Below, in pieces: positions 20,559 to 28,762 of a DNA stretch of 28,777 nt. Source of the DNA: CAMYLR01 sp039590215 (lineage in GTDB: Bacteria > Gemmatimonadota > Gemmatimonadetes > JACCXV01 > JAHWKZ01); contig JBDHFX010000007.1 in the NCBI GenBank assembly GCA_039590215.1, forward strand, positions 1 through 28,777. The letters are read 5' to 3'. A model generated the notes under the pieces. The model did not search any database. It was given only the letters and a program-made list of their open reading frames with translations, and was not told where the DNA came from. Position numbers and translations under genes: made by a program. Positions within the stretch are counted from its first letter, which is position 1. Every line of letters begins with the position of its first letter.

Positions 20559-23257
20559 TTGGCGTCGTACCAAGTCGCGCCGGCGCCGGTCTCGACGACG
20601 ACCGGCACGTCGAGATCGATGGCACCTTCCATCTCCTCACGAACCAGTGACTCCAAGGCGTCGCTCGCGTTTTGTTCGACCTCGAATACCAGCTCGTCGT
20701 GGACTGTCAACAGCATGCGGGCCGGTAACGCCTCGCGGTTCAGTCGTTGATGAATCCGGATCATAGCGATCTTGAGCACATCTGCCGCCGTGCCCTGAAT
20801 CGGGCTGTTGATTGCTACCCGCTCGGCAAACGATCGGATGTTGAAGTTCTTGCTCTGAATCTCTGGCAGATATCGGCGTCGTCCGAACAAAGTAGTAACG
20901 AACCCCTGCTCTCTGGCGCGTGCGATCGTTTCCCCCTGAAAGACTTTGACATCAGGGAAACGAGCGAAATATCCGTCGATGAAGGCCTTCGCTTCGCTGC
21001 GCGGGATCCCAAGCCGTCGGGCGAGGCCAAACGCCCCCATACCGTATACGACACCGAAGTTGACTTCTTTGGCCCGGTTCCTGAGATCGGAGTCCACGTC
21101 TTCTGGGTCGAGACCAAACACCAGCGCCGACGTCTCGCGGTGGATGTCCCGTCCGCTCCGAAAAGCCGCCAATAGGTTCGCGTCCTGAGACAAGTGGGCC
21201 AGAATGCGGAGCTCGATCTGCGAGTAGTCGCTGACAAACAGCACCCAACCGTCCTCCGAGGGGATAAAGCCGCGCCGGATCTCCCTTCCGAGCGGCGTGC
21301 GTACGGGAATGTTCTGCAGATTCGGATCGCTGGAGGAGAGCCGACCACTCGAGGTCGCAGTTTGGTTCCAACTCGTATGCAGCCGCCCAGTCGCAGGGTG
21401 GATGGCGGCCGGCAACGCATCGACATACGTCGATTTGAGCTTGGCCAGCTCTCGGTACTCTATGAGCCGGCGCGGCAGGTCGTGATCAGCGGCCAGCGTT
21501 TCCAATACCTCGGCATCGGTCGAGTATCCGGTCTTGGTGCGCTTTACTACCGATAGCTCGAGCTTTTCGAACAGTATCGAGCTGAGCTGGCGTGGTGAGT
21601 TCAGATTGAACTCTTCCCCCGCCAAGATGTAGCACTCGCGCTCTATCGACTCGAGCTCCGCCGACATACGTTCGCTCATTGCAACGAAAAAGTCGGTGTC
21701 CAGCGCCACCCCTTGACGTTCGATATCGGCGAGCACCCGAATAAGCGGAAGCTCAACGGTAACGAACAGTTCCTCTAGACCCTTTTCCTCCAGCTCAGGC
21801 AGCAATCGCTCGGCTAGCCGCAGCGTCACATCGGCGTCTTCGCACGCGTAGTCAGCCACCGCTTCGACGTCGACGTCGAGGAGCGGAAGACGATCCTTAC
21901 GCCCATCGGGCCGGGTCACATCGTCGTAGGCAATCATCTTGTGACCGAGCAGCTCGAGCGCCAACACATCGAGGCTGTAGGAGCGACGGGCGGGATCGAG
22001 AAGATAGGCGGCGAGCTTCGTATCCGCGCGAACACCGTCTAGGCCGATCCCATGGCGGTCCAAGACCAGCATATCGTACTTGAGGTTGTGCCCAATCTTG
22101 GTCCGCACCGGATCTTCCAGCAGCGGCCCGAGTGCTGCCACGGCTTGAGCTAGCGACACGCTCCGATCACTCGTGTGACCGATCGACACATAACGTGCTC
22201 GGCCCGACGCGATCCCAAACGCCAGCCCCACGATCTCCGCCGCCAGCGGATCGAGGCTGGTGGTTTCGACATCGATCGTCCATTGTTCCGCCGCCGACAA
22301 TTCGGCAACGAGATCGTCCAGCGCGGCGGGTGCATCCATGATCTCGTAGCGGGCCTCGGCCAGAACCTGGGAATCACGACCCCCGAACCGTTGGAGCAAC
22401 GGCTGAAACTCGAGTTCGGCGAACAGCTCGCTTGCTTTGGCGCTATCGGGCTCCTCCAATCGCAGAGCGTCAAGATCCAGATCGACCTTTCTATCGGTGC
22501 GGATTGTAACCAGGTCCTTCGACATGAGCGCGGCTTCCCTGTGTTCGGTCAACCGCTCCCTCAGCTTCGGCGTTCCGGCCCGATCGAGATTGGCGTAGAT
22601 GCTCTCCACGCTTCCCCATTCGGTGACGAGCTTGCGAGCGGTCTTGATGCCCACACCCGGAACCCCAGGGATGTTGTCGGACGAATCCCCCATGAGCCCG
22701 AGAACGTCAGTCACCTGATCCGGTCCGACTCCAAATTTCTCAGCCGCGTTGGTGAGATCGACAACCTCTTCGTCGACCGCTGCGACTCCGCCTCGACCGG
22801 GGTTCAGAAGCTTCACGTGGTCATCGACGAGCTGATAGAAGTCCTTGTCGCCCGAAACGATGAACACGTCGAGATCGCGCTTCGCTCCCTGTCGCGCCAG
22901 CGTGCCGATCACGTCGTCCGCCTCCTCGTGGGCGATCTCTAGAACTGGAACCCGAAACGCCTTGAAGAGCTGGTCGATCCTCGGAAGCTGAGCCCGAAGT
23001 TCGTCGGGCATTTTCTCGCGCGTCGCCTTGTAGTCGGGAAACTGCTGATGGCGGAAGGTCGGCTCATGGGAATCAAGGACCACACCCAGGAAGTCGGGAT
23101 GGTGCTCGTCGAGCAGCTTGACCAAGAAGTTCGCCATCCCAAAGGTCGCACCCGTCTCCTCACCGCTCGATGCGCGAAGCGGGTTCCGCGCGAATGCAAA
23201 GTACGAGCGATAAATGAGCGCGTAACCGTCGATCAGGTAGAGCGTTGGGCGACCCAT
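20555..23257 (-). CDS. polA: DNA polymerase I with both exonuclease domains
   Basis: A 900-residue DNA polymerase I for Okazaki-fragment processing and repair. Residues about 1-295 form the 5' nuclease (LIDGYALIYRSYFAF, VSGDKDFYQLV, GLMGDSSDNIPGVPGVG). Residues about 305-500 form the 3'-5' exonuclease with all three Exo motifs intact: TIDVETTSLDP (Asp329, Glu331), GHNLKYDM (Asp395) and YACEDADVTL (Tyr470, Asp474), so proofreading should work. Residues about 520-900 form the polymerase: VSDYSQIELRILAHLSQD (Asp677), RAKEVNFGVVYGMG (Lys730, Tyr738) and LTVHDELVFEVE (Asp854). ATG at 23257 gives the standard N-terminus; the frame upstream to 23350 shadows the GNAT gene. It begins 4 bp after the GNAT stop. 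Confidence 0.97.
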   Translation of the reverse strand: MGRPTLYLIDGYALIYRSYFAFARNPLRASSGEETGATFGMANFLVKLLDEHHPDFLGVVLDSHEPTFRHQQFPDYKATREKMPDELRAQLPRIDQLFKAFRVPVLEIAHEEADDVIGTLARQGAKRDLDVFIVSGDKDFYQLVDDHVKLLNPGRGGVAAVDEEVVDLTNAAEKFGVGPDQVTDVLGLMGDSSDNIPGVPGVGIKTARKLVTEWGSVESIYANLDRAGTPKLRERLTEHREAALMSKDLVTIRTDRKVDLDLDALRLEEPDSAKASELFAELEFQPLLQRFGGRDSQVLAEARYEIMDAPAALDDLVAELSAAEQWTIDVETTSLDPLAAEIVGLAFGIASGRARYVSIGHTSDRSVSLAQAVAALGPLLEDPVRTKIGHNLKYDMLVLDRHGIGLDGVRADTKLAAYLLDPARRSYSLDVLALELLGHKMIAYDDVTRPDGRKDRLPLLDVDVEAVADYACEDADVTLRLAERLLPELEEKGLEELFVTVELPLIRVLADIERQGVALDTDFFVAMSERMSAELESIERECYILAGEEFNLNSPRQLSSILFEKLELSVVKRTKTGYSTDAEVLETLAADHDLPRRLIEYRELAKLKSTYVDALPAAIHPATGRLHTSWNQTATSSGRLSSSDPNLQNIPVRTPLGREIRRGFIPSEDGWVLFVSDYSQIELRILAHLSQDANLLAAFRSGRDIHRETSALVFGLDPEDVDSDLRNRAKEVNFGVVYGMGAFGLARRLGIPRSEAKAFIDGYFARFPDVKVFQGETIARAREQGFVTTLFGRRRYLPEIQSKNFNIRSFAERVAINSPIQGTAADVLKIAMIRIHQRLNREALPARMLLTVHDELVFEVEQNASDALESLVREEMEGAIDLDVPVVVETGAGATWYDAK

Positions 23258-23261
23258 GCGG

Positions 23262-23759
23262 CTACTCAATCTGGCTTCGGCGCTCGACAAGAACCACGTC
23301 CCGCCAAACGCCGTTGAGCCGGCCGATCCGCTCGCGCTGACCGACGACACGAAAACCGCATGCCTGGTGGAGCTTGAGGCTGGTCACGTTCTCCGGAAAG
23401 ACGGAGCCCTGGAGAGTCCAGATCCCGTTCGCTTCCGATCCGTGAATGAGAGCTTCCAGGAGCGCCCGGCCCACCCCGGCGTTCTGAGCGGCAGGCGCGA
23501 CGTACACGCTGACCTCGGCCACCCCGGTGTAGGCAGGCCGCCGCGAGATCGGGGTCAGCGCCGCCCACCCGATCACATCGTCTCTGCTCCGCGCTATGAA
23601 CCGGCAGCAGACGAGGTGCGCCGCGTCCCATTCATCCCATGACGGGACTTCGGTCTCGAAGGTGGCGTTCTCCGTCGCGATCCCGTGACGATAGATCTCG
23701 GCCACCGCCCGCCAATCGGCCGGCTGCAGGTCGTCGATCTGAACGTCACCGACGATCAT
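23262..23759 (-). CDS. GNAT N-acetyltransferase, phosphinothricin acetyltransferase-like
   Basis: A 165-residue acetyl-CoA-dependent N-acetyltransferase of the Pat/YwnH-like group. The N-terminus QIDDLQPADWRAVAEIYRHG and the NATFETEVPSWDEWDAAH segment are typical. The acetyl-CoA loop is APAAQNAGVGRALLEALI (motif A, QxxGxG). GSVFPENVTSLKLHQACGF and VGQRERIGRLNGVWRDVVLV complete the fold. Relatives acetylate phosphinothricin, methionine sulfoximine or other small amines; the true substrate cannot be read here. It lies in a tight minus-strand run, 57 bp after the App1-like gene and 4 bp before polA. Confidence 0.9.
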   Translation of the reverse strand: MIVGDVQIDDLQPADWRAVAEIYRHGIATENATFETEVPSWDEWDAAHLVCCRFIARSRDDVIGWAALTPISRRPAYTGVAEVSVYVAPAAQNAGVGRALLEALIHGSEANGIWTLQGSVFPENVTSLKLHQACGFRVVGQRERIGRLNGVWRDVVLVERRSQIE

Positions 23760-23816
23760 CGAGTGGACCCACCGCTGACCTCGACGAGCGAATCCCGCGT
23801 GGTCAAAACAAACGCG

Positions 23817-24845
23817 TCACGCGTGATCGTCGACAACGGCTGTCCGCTCCCGCCGGTGGGCGCCCGTGCGCCACCGATCGACCTCGCTGTCGCCGGCGAT
23901 CTGCTCCAGTGTGCCGGCCGCGATCCAACCGTTGCCTACGGCATGTCGGGCGGCGGCAAGCGTGTCGTCGGCCAGGACCAGCGAGCTACCCGCCGACTCT
24001 ACTTCGTCGGCGAGCTCGCGGATCACGACTGCGCGAAGTGGGTCACGCTTGAGGTTTCGGATGTACACCGACAGGACTCGATCCGGAAACTCGTGAATGA
24101 GGTCGCGATACGTTTCCGGATCCTGCTGGCCGCTGTCGCCGATCAGGATGAATGGCATTGACGGAAACATTTGGAAGATGCGGCGAATCGCTTGGAGCTT
24201 GTGCTTACGATGACGATCGCGCCGCAGCTCCTGCCGCAAGGAGCCCCAATCGCGCAGCTCGAGGGGCCCGATCGGGATCTCACGCAACTCGAGAAAGTGG
24301 AGCAATACGTCGTACAAATTCCACGGACTGCTGGACACGTAGAACACCGGTCGCAACGCGTCCCCCGTCACGCCTCGTTGAAGAGCTCGGAAGAACGGCG
24401 CCACGCCTGGGAACGGCAACCGCGTATGGGCATTGCCGAACAGTACACGCGCCGCCATCAGAGCCGTTCGCGCGACATCTGATCTCACGATCGTATCATC
24501 GACATCGCTGATGATGCCGAAATCGGCGTGTGTTCTTGGTACCATGACGAGCGTTTGTTCCACCACCGGTGTCGCGGCGCTCGGGTGACGCAATGTCAGC
24601 TCGGCGGATTGCCACAACTGATCTTCAGGTACTGGGTCATGGACGGAGAGAAACGTACGGAAATGCCCTTCATCGTCAGCCACCACCTCCGTGGCAGAGC
24701 GACGAAACCGTACCTCGACCTCGGCGTGCGGGACCTCGGCGCTAGCGAGCCGGCGCCAAGTGTTCCGCATGTTGGTCCACCGCGAGTCTTCAGGGGTCGA
24801 AGGGCTAATGCCGCGATCCCGGAGCACGCGACCGCGCACGAACAC
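23817..24845 (-). CDS. App1-like phosphatase (DUF2183)
   Basis: From the first normal start codon (GTG 24845) the product is 342 residues. The conserved DUF2183 core is present: DFGIISDVDDTIVRSDVART with the HAD-like DxDxT catalytic motif, PVFYVSSSPWNLYDVLLHFL, and FILIGDSGQQDPETYRDLIH. In yeast the App1 family dephosphorylates phosphatidate; bacterial members are poorly known and the substrate here is not established. The frame is open upstream to about 24970, and the 22 codons immediately before the GTG encode QLLIDAYRSYGTTDR, which fits the usual family N-terminus. No ATG, GTG or TTG exists in that stretch, so the true start may be a rare codon such as ATC at 24911. The amidohydrolase gene ends at 24919 just upstream. 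Confidence 0.85.
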   Translation of the reverse strand: MFVRGRVLRDRGISPSTPEDSRWTNMRNTWRRLASAEVPHAEVEVRFRRSATEVVADDEGHFRTFLSVHDPVPEDQLWQSAELTLRHPSAATPVVEQTLVMVPRTHADFGIISDVDDTIVRSDVARTALMAARVLFGNAHTRLPFPGVAPFFRALQRGVTGDALRPVFYVSSSPWNLYDVLLHFLELREIPIGPLELRDWGSLRQELRRDRHRKHKLQAIRRIFQMFPSMPFILIGDSGQQDPETYRDLIHEFPDRVLSVYIRNLKRDPLRAVVIRELADEVESAGSSLVLADDTLAAARHAVGNGWIAAGTLEQIAGDSEVDRWRTGAHRRERTAVVDDHA

Positions 24846-24918
24846 CCGGTCAGTGGTCCCGTAACTCCGATAGGCGTCGATGAGAAGCTGGTTTCTTTGA
24901 CTGCGCTTGATCGGCGGC

Positions 24919-26343
24919 CTACCGGATACCCACCAGACCTCCGACCGACTCGATAAGCTTGGCCGAGTCGAACCCTAGCCCGTCGCGAAACACCAGCGTC
25001 ACGTTCCGAATCTCGGCCGGTCGGCTCACCGGGTCGCCATCGATAACTACCAACTCGGCCAGTTTGCCGGGTTCGACAGAACCGTACTCCTCGTACTGTC
25101 CCAAGACCTTGGCCCCGTTGGCGGTCATGATCTGGATCGCTTGCACCGGCGAAAAGCCCGTCTCCAGCAGTAGCTCGTAGTTTCTCTGATCCCCAAAACC
25201 GGGGAGTGCCCCACCAAACCCAGTCGGGTCGACCCCGGCGGCGAGCAGGCCACCCGCATCAAAAAAGGCTTTCTCGAAAAGCTGAGCGCGGCGAAAGAGA
25301 TCCGGCCAGATCGACTCAGCCGCGTTCGCTGCTATTTCCTCGCGCGATCGCAGGTAATCTTCCCTCGACTCGGGCGCCATCGCGTCGAGCGCGCGATCTT
25401 CGAGTGGCGGCCGTCCCGGCAATAGCGTCTCATAGATCGCTTGTGTCGAAGTGAGCGCAACGCCGTGGTCGATCATGTCGCGTATCGTCGCCTGGACCTC
25501 ATCGCCCGCGAGATCGATGGTCAGCAGGTGATCTCTGAAACCACCCGGGCATACGTCGGCCGGCTTATCCGGCACGTAGTCGGTGTTTGTAAAGAATCCG
25601 TGCTCCAGATTGTCAATTCCCAGGGCCACCGCCTCCCTGAACGATACCGAGCACAGGTGACCGGTCACTTTGAGACCGTGTTTATGAGCTTGATCGATAA
25701 CAGCCGCCAGCTCATCGCTACTGATTTGAGCGTACGCCTTGAACCACGTGGCGCCTTCATGAACCCAGTAGTCGACCACGCGTCGCGCATCGTCAGGGCC
25801 GGAGAGTTGAGTCATGTAGCTGACCCCCGAACCACCGGTCAAGTATGGGCCGGTAACGTGAATTCGTGGACCCGGCACTTGGCGACGATCAATCGCAGAT
25901 TTCAGGCTGAGCTCACTGTACGGGTGGTAGCTCCCCGTCGTGCGGATCGTGGTAACGCCCCCGGCCAAGTAGAGCCGGGGCGCGCTCTCGGTCAACTGTA
26001 CCCGCCGTCCAGACGTGGTATAGAAGGTGTGGTTGTGCATCCCCACGATACCCGGGATGACCGTATGGCCGGTCAAATTGAGAACCTCGGCGCCGTCCGG
26101 TATGGTGACCTTGTCGGTTAGCCCGACCGACGCGATCCGACCGTCAACAATCACGATGGTCTGATCATCGACCGGATCGGCCCCGGTCCCATCGACCAGT
26201 TTCACGTGCGTCAGCGCCACCACTGGGGTACCGACCCGGACGAAGGCTTGGACCTCCTCCGGCAACGACGTTTGGCCTGAAACAAAAGCGGCGTTGATGC
26301 CAACCGCGAGAAGTGAGACCACCAGGGTTGCTGTTCTTGGCAT
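24919..26343 (-). CDS. Exported amidohydrolase family protein
   Basis: A 474-residue metal-dependent hydrolase of the amidohydrolase superfamily (imidazolonepropionase/prolidase-like cluster). The signal peptide MPRTATLVVSLLAVGINAAF, cut near VSG-QTS, sends it to the periplasm. After an N-terminal beta-sandwich (VKLVDGTGADPVDDQTIVIV) comes GHTVIPGIVGMHNHTFY with the HxH ligands His103 and His105. Further candidate ligands are His in GLKVTGHLC and in NLEHGFF, and the Asp of AAGVDPTGFGG. The C-terminal sandwich reads YGSVEPGKLAELVVIDGDP. The substrate is unknown; relatives include dipeptidases and imidazolonepropionases. ATG at 26343 has GAGGAGGG five bases upstream; another ATG at 26358 overlaps the multicopper oxidase stop but has a worse site. 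Confidence 0.9.
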   Translation of the reverse strand: MPRTATLVVSLLAVGINAAFVSGQTSLPEEVQAFVRVGTPVVALTHVKLVDGTGADPVDDQTIVIVDGRIASVGLTDKVTIPDGAEVLNLTGHTVIPGIVGMHNHTFYTTSGRRVQLTESAPRLYLAGGVTTIRTTGSYHPYSELSLKSAIDRRQVPGPRIHVTGPYLTGGSGVSYMTQLSGPDDARRVVDYWVHEGATWFKAYAQISSDELAAVIDQAHKHGLKVTGHLCSVSFREAVALGIDNLEHGFFTNTDYVPDKPADVCPGGFRDHLLTIDLAGDEVQATIRDMIDHGVALTSTQAIYETLLPGRPPLEDRALDAMAPESREDYLRSREEIAANAAESIWPDLFRRAQLFEKAFFDAGGLLAAGVDPTGFGGALPGFGDQRNYELLLETGFSPVQAIQIMTANGAKVLGQYEEYGSVEPGKLAELVVIDGDPVSRPAEIRNVTLVFRDGLGFDSAKLIESVGGLVGIR

Positions 26344-26354
26344 TGTCGCCCTCC

Positions 26355-28466
26355 TCATTCGACCGTGAACGTGGTCTTCATGCCCGTCTCCAAGTGTTCC
26401 GCGATATGACAGTGAACCATCCATACGCCGGGGTTCGTCAGGTCGAGGAGCACCTCGGCCGTCCCCCCGGCGGGCAACAGCAGGGTGTCTTTCCACACCA
26501 GATTCTCGTTCCGCGCGCCGTTCTGCGAAAGGATCAGCATCCGCTGGCCATGGACATGGATCGGATGCTGCATCGCGTGGAGCGCGTCCCGGCTGTTGAC
26601 GAGCCGCAGCTTGACGATGTCGCCACGCCCAAAGCGCCAATCGATCTCCATGTTCTCTTTCCCTGTCGTCGGATCGCGCAAAACCCAACGCACGCGTTTC
26701 GATGTCGTCGCCCAATTCATGCGCGGCATCGTACCACTCCACTCCACCGGATTGAAGTACGAACGCTCGAACCGAAGGAGTGTTCCCAGGGGAAACGGCA
26801 GACTATCGGCCTCAAGCGTGAGCACCAATTCGTGGTCAACCGGCCGGTCGAAGTACGGCCGGTACCGCTTGAGCTCGTCGATCACGTCGTGGGCACTGTG
26901 CAACTGAAGAAACGCCTCCGATTGATCGTCGTCGATCATCGATTCGGCGACATTCACCTGGCCGAGCGTGTCGATCTCCGCGAAGAAGCGACCCGCGACG
27001 TGATCGAGCGACTGGACCGCGTTGATCAGATAGCGAGGACCCGGCTCGCCAAACTGCACGTCAAGGATGTATCGCTCGGCGGGCGCGATAACGACGCTCG
27101 GGACCCACGTCTCGTGCTCGAATCGCCCAAGATCGGACCCGATCACTTTGATCGCCGCACCGTCAAACCCGAGGTTGAAGACACGCGTGTTTGAGACGTT
27201 GGTGATGAAGAATCGAACGACTTCATTTTGATCGACTGCGAGGGCGTAGTCGGGTTCGCCATTGATCAGAAACTGGTTGCCGAATCTTCCCATCAAGGCG
27301 TGGGTACCGGCTTCGTGACCAAACGGAACCATCCCCTCGTCGGCCACTAGCAAATCGTCGAGCACCAGGTACTCCTCCCGATCCGCAGGGATCATCGCAT
27401 CGGCCATCACACGGATGTTCCCATACAGTCCGAGATCCTGGAGGATATCCTCGCGGTGGTGGGGGTGATACCAGAACAGACCGGGGTCGGGGAAGTGGAT
27501 TTCATAGCGGAACGTTCCACCTGGCGGAACCGCATCCTGGGTTACGCCCGGCACACCATCATACGCGTTGTCCAAGCGAACACCGTGCCAGTGGACGGTG
27601 GTTGGCAAACCGAGCCGATTCTCAAACCCGATGACGATAGTCGCGTCGCGCGACACTGACACGAGCGGCCCGGGAATCTGGCCGTTGAACCCGTACATCG
27701 TGAATGTCCTGCCGCCGATCGAATGGCGAACAGGAGCGGCGATCAGGTGGAGCGAGTCGCCGTCGTCGAGCCGCATGACACTTGGCGGTTGAGCCGCTGG
27801 CAACAGGGCCGCGCTGGGCGGGGGGAGGAATGGGTTGGCGTCCGGTGCGAGCCACGATAAGCCTGCCAATCCCAGCACCGCCGAATGCATCGGAGGGTCG
27901 ACCCATTCTCCGTCATCGGTTTCGGTAACACGTCCAGCAGTAGCGGTCGACAACAAAGTCGGCAGATCGTGCGGCTGAATCGCCATGCTGGGTGAGGATC
28001 CGCGAAGCACGATCTGACCGGCGGGTCGAGCGCCAGCGGAATCGGTCTCCGCGGTTATCAGAACAACGAACTTGTTGAACTCGACGGTGCCCAGCACGTG
28101 GCGACCGTTTTTCACATCCCCCAATCGAATCATGGGATCGAGCAACGGAGTCGTAACCCAAGCGACAAAAGTCGTTTCGGGCTCGAGTTCACTGTTCTTC
28201 GGCAGGCCGCCGATCGAAATATCGAGCTCGTACCTGGGCTGCCCGTCCACGGTCACCGAGACGCCAAACGGCGACTTCGACCGACCCAACCGGACCGAGG
28301 CTGTCGCATCGACAAAGTCAGCCGTTGGCACCAAGTCGAAGCAGTAGAGATCGGCGCTCGGACCGGCCGCGGACGTGATGTCGCAGACTGTCGCCCGTTC
28401 GGGTCCACCCACGGCGGCGACAAGGCCGACCGTGGCGGTCAATGTGATCAGTGAGATGCTACGCAC
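26355..28466 (-). CDS. Exported multicopper oxidase with extra N-terminal region
   Basis: A 703-residue secreted multicopper oxidase. A signal peptide (about 1-20) is followed by about 210 residues of an unassigned N-terminal region, then cupredoxin domains from about 235. All four copper motifs are intact: TVHWHGVRLDN (292-295), FWYHPHHRED (334-337), MQHPIHVHGQRM, and HCHIAEHLETGM with type 1 ligands Cys686 and Met696. It should be an active oxidase for phenols, metals or similar substrates, coupled to oxygen reduction in the periplasm. The N-terminal part has a beta-rich segment (TFVAWVTTPLLDPMIRLG, then FNKFVVLITAE) and a hydrophobic stretch near 195-206. The start is GTG at 28466 with no ribosome site; TACGAT at 28484-28479 could be a -10 box giving an almost leaderless mRNA (weak). 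Confidence 0.93.
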   Translation of the reverse strand: MRSISLITLTATVGLVAAVGGPERATVCDITSAAGPSADLYCFDLVPTADFVDATASVRLGRSKSPFGVSVTVDGQPRYELDISIGGLPKNSELEPETTFVAWVTTPLLDPMIRLGDVKNGRHVLGTVEFNKFVVLITAETDSAGARPAGQIVLRGSSPSMAIQPHDLPTLLSTATAGRVTETDDGEWVDPPMHSAVLGLAGLSWLAPDANPFLPPPSAALLPAAQPPSVMRLDDGDSLHLIAAPVRHSIGGRTFTMYGFNGQIPGPLVSVSRDATIVIGFENRLGLPTTVHWHGVRLDNAYDGVPGVTQDAVPPGGTFRYEIHFPDPGLFWYHPHHREDILQDLGLYGNIRVMADAMIPADREEYLVLDDLLVADEGMVPFGHEAGTHALMGRFGNQFLINGEPDYALAVDQNEVVRFFITNVSNTRVFNLGFDGAAIKVIGSDLGRFEHETWVPSVVIAPAERYILDVQFGEPGPRYLINAVQSLDHVAGRFFAEIDTLGQVNVAESMIDDDQSEAFLQLHSAHDVIDELKRYRPYFDRPVDHELVLTLEADSLPFPLGTLLRFERSYFNPVEWSGTMPRMNWATTSKRVRWVLRDPTTGKENMEIDWRFGRGDIVKLRLVNSRDALHAMQHPIHVHGQRMLILSQNGARNENLVWKDTLLLPAGGTAEVLLDLTNPGVWMVHCHIAEHLETGMKTTFTVE

Positions 28467-28500
28467 GGGCTACAACATATCGTAAGCGGGGAACCAGAAA

Positions 28501-28531
28501 CACGAACGCCTCGCAATCGCGAGGCGTCGTG
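28501..28531 (-). terminator. Intrinsic terminator after the cold-shock gene
   Basis: ACGCCTCGC (28506-28514) and GCGAGGCGT (28519-28527) form a perfect 9-bp stem with loop AATC, extended by CACG/CGTG (28501-28504 and 28528-28531) around a one-base bulge. On the minus strand, TTTCTGGTT follows it, 27 bp after the cold-shock stop codon. On the plus strand CTTTT follows, so it may work in both directions. Confidence 0.7.
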
Positions 28532-28557
28532 CTTTTGTCTCGGCGCGTCGGAGAAGC

Positions 28558-28758
28558 TTAAACCTTCAAAACGTTGGACGCCTGGGGCCCCTTCTTGCCG
28601 TCATTCACATCGAACTCCACTTCTTGACCCTCCGCCAAGGTCTTGAATCCCTCGGTTTGAATGGCGGTGAAGTGAACGAACACGTCGTCGCCTTTATCCT
28701 GTTCGATAAAGCCGTACCCCTTGGCGTCGTTGAACCACTTGACTTTGCCCTTCTGCAT
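28558..28758 (-). CDS. Cold-shock protein, CspA family
   Basis: A 66-residue single-stranded nucleic-acid-binding cold-shock domain protein, the usual length. The N-terminus KGKVKWFNDAKGYGFIEQD contains RNP1 (KGYGFI); RNP2 is DVFVHFTAI. The rest (EGQEVEFDVNDGKKGPQASNV) is typical. It likely binds and melts mRNA structure in the cytoplasm; whether it responds to cold cannot be told. ATG at 28758 has GGAGGAG about ten bases upstream. A terminator follows at 28501-28531. The promoter lies outside the window. Confidence 0.96.
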   Translation of the reverse strand: MQKGKVKWFNDAKGYGFIEQDKGDDVFVHFTAIQTEGFKTLAEGQEVEFDVNDGKKGPQASNVLKV

Positions 28759-28762
28759 GGCG

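Noticed and set aside
25441..26121. Plus-strand open frame of 226 codons
   Set aside because: Antisense to the amidohydrolase gene, which has a signal peptide, a strong ribosome site and metal-ligand motifs.
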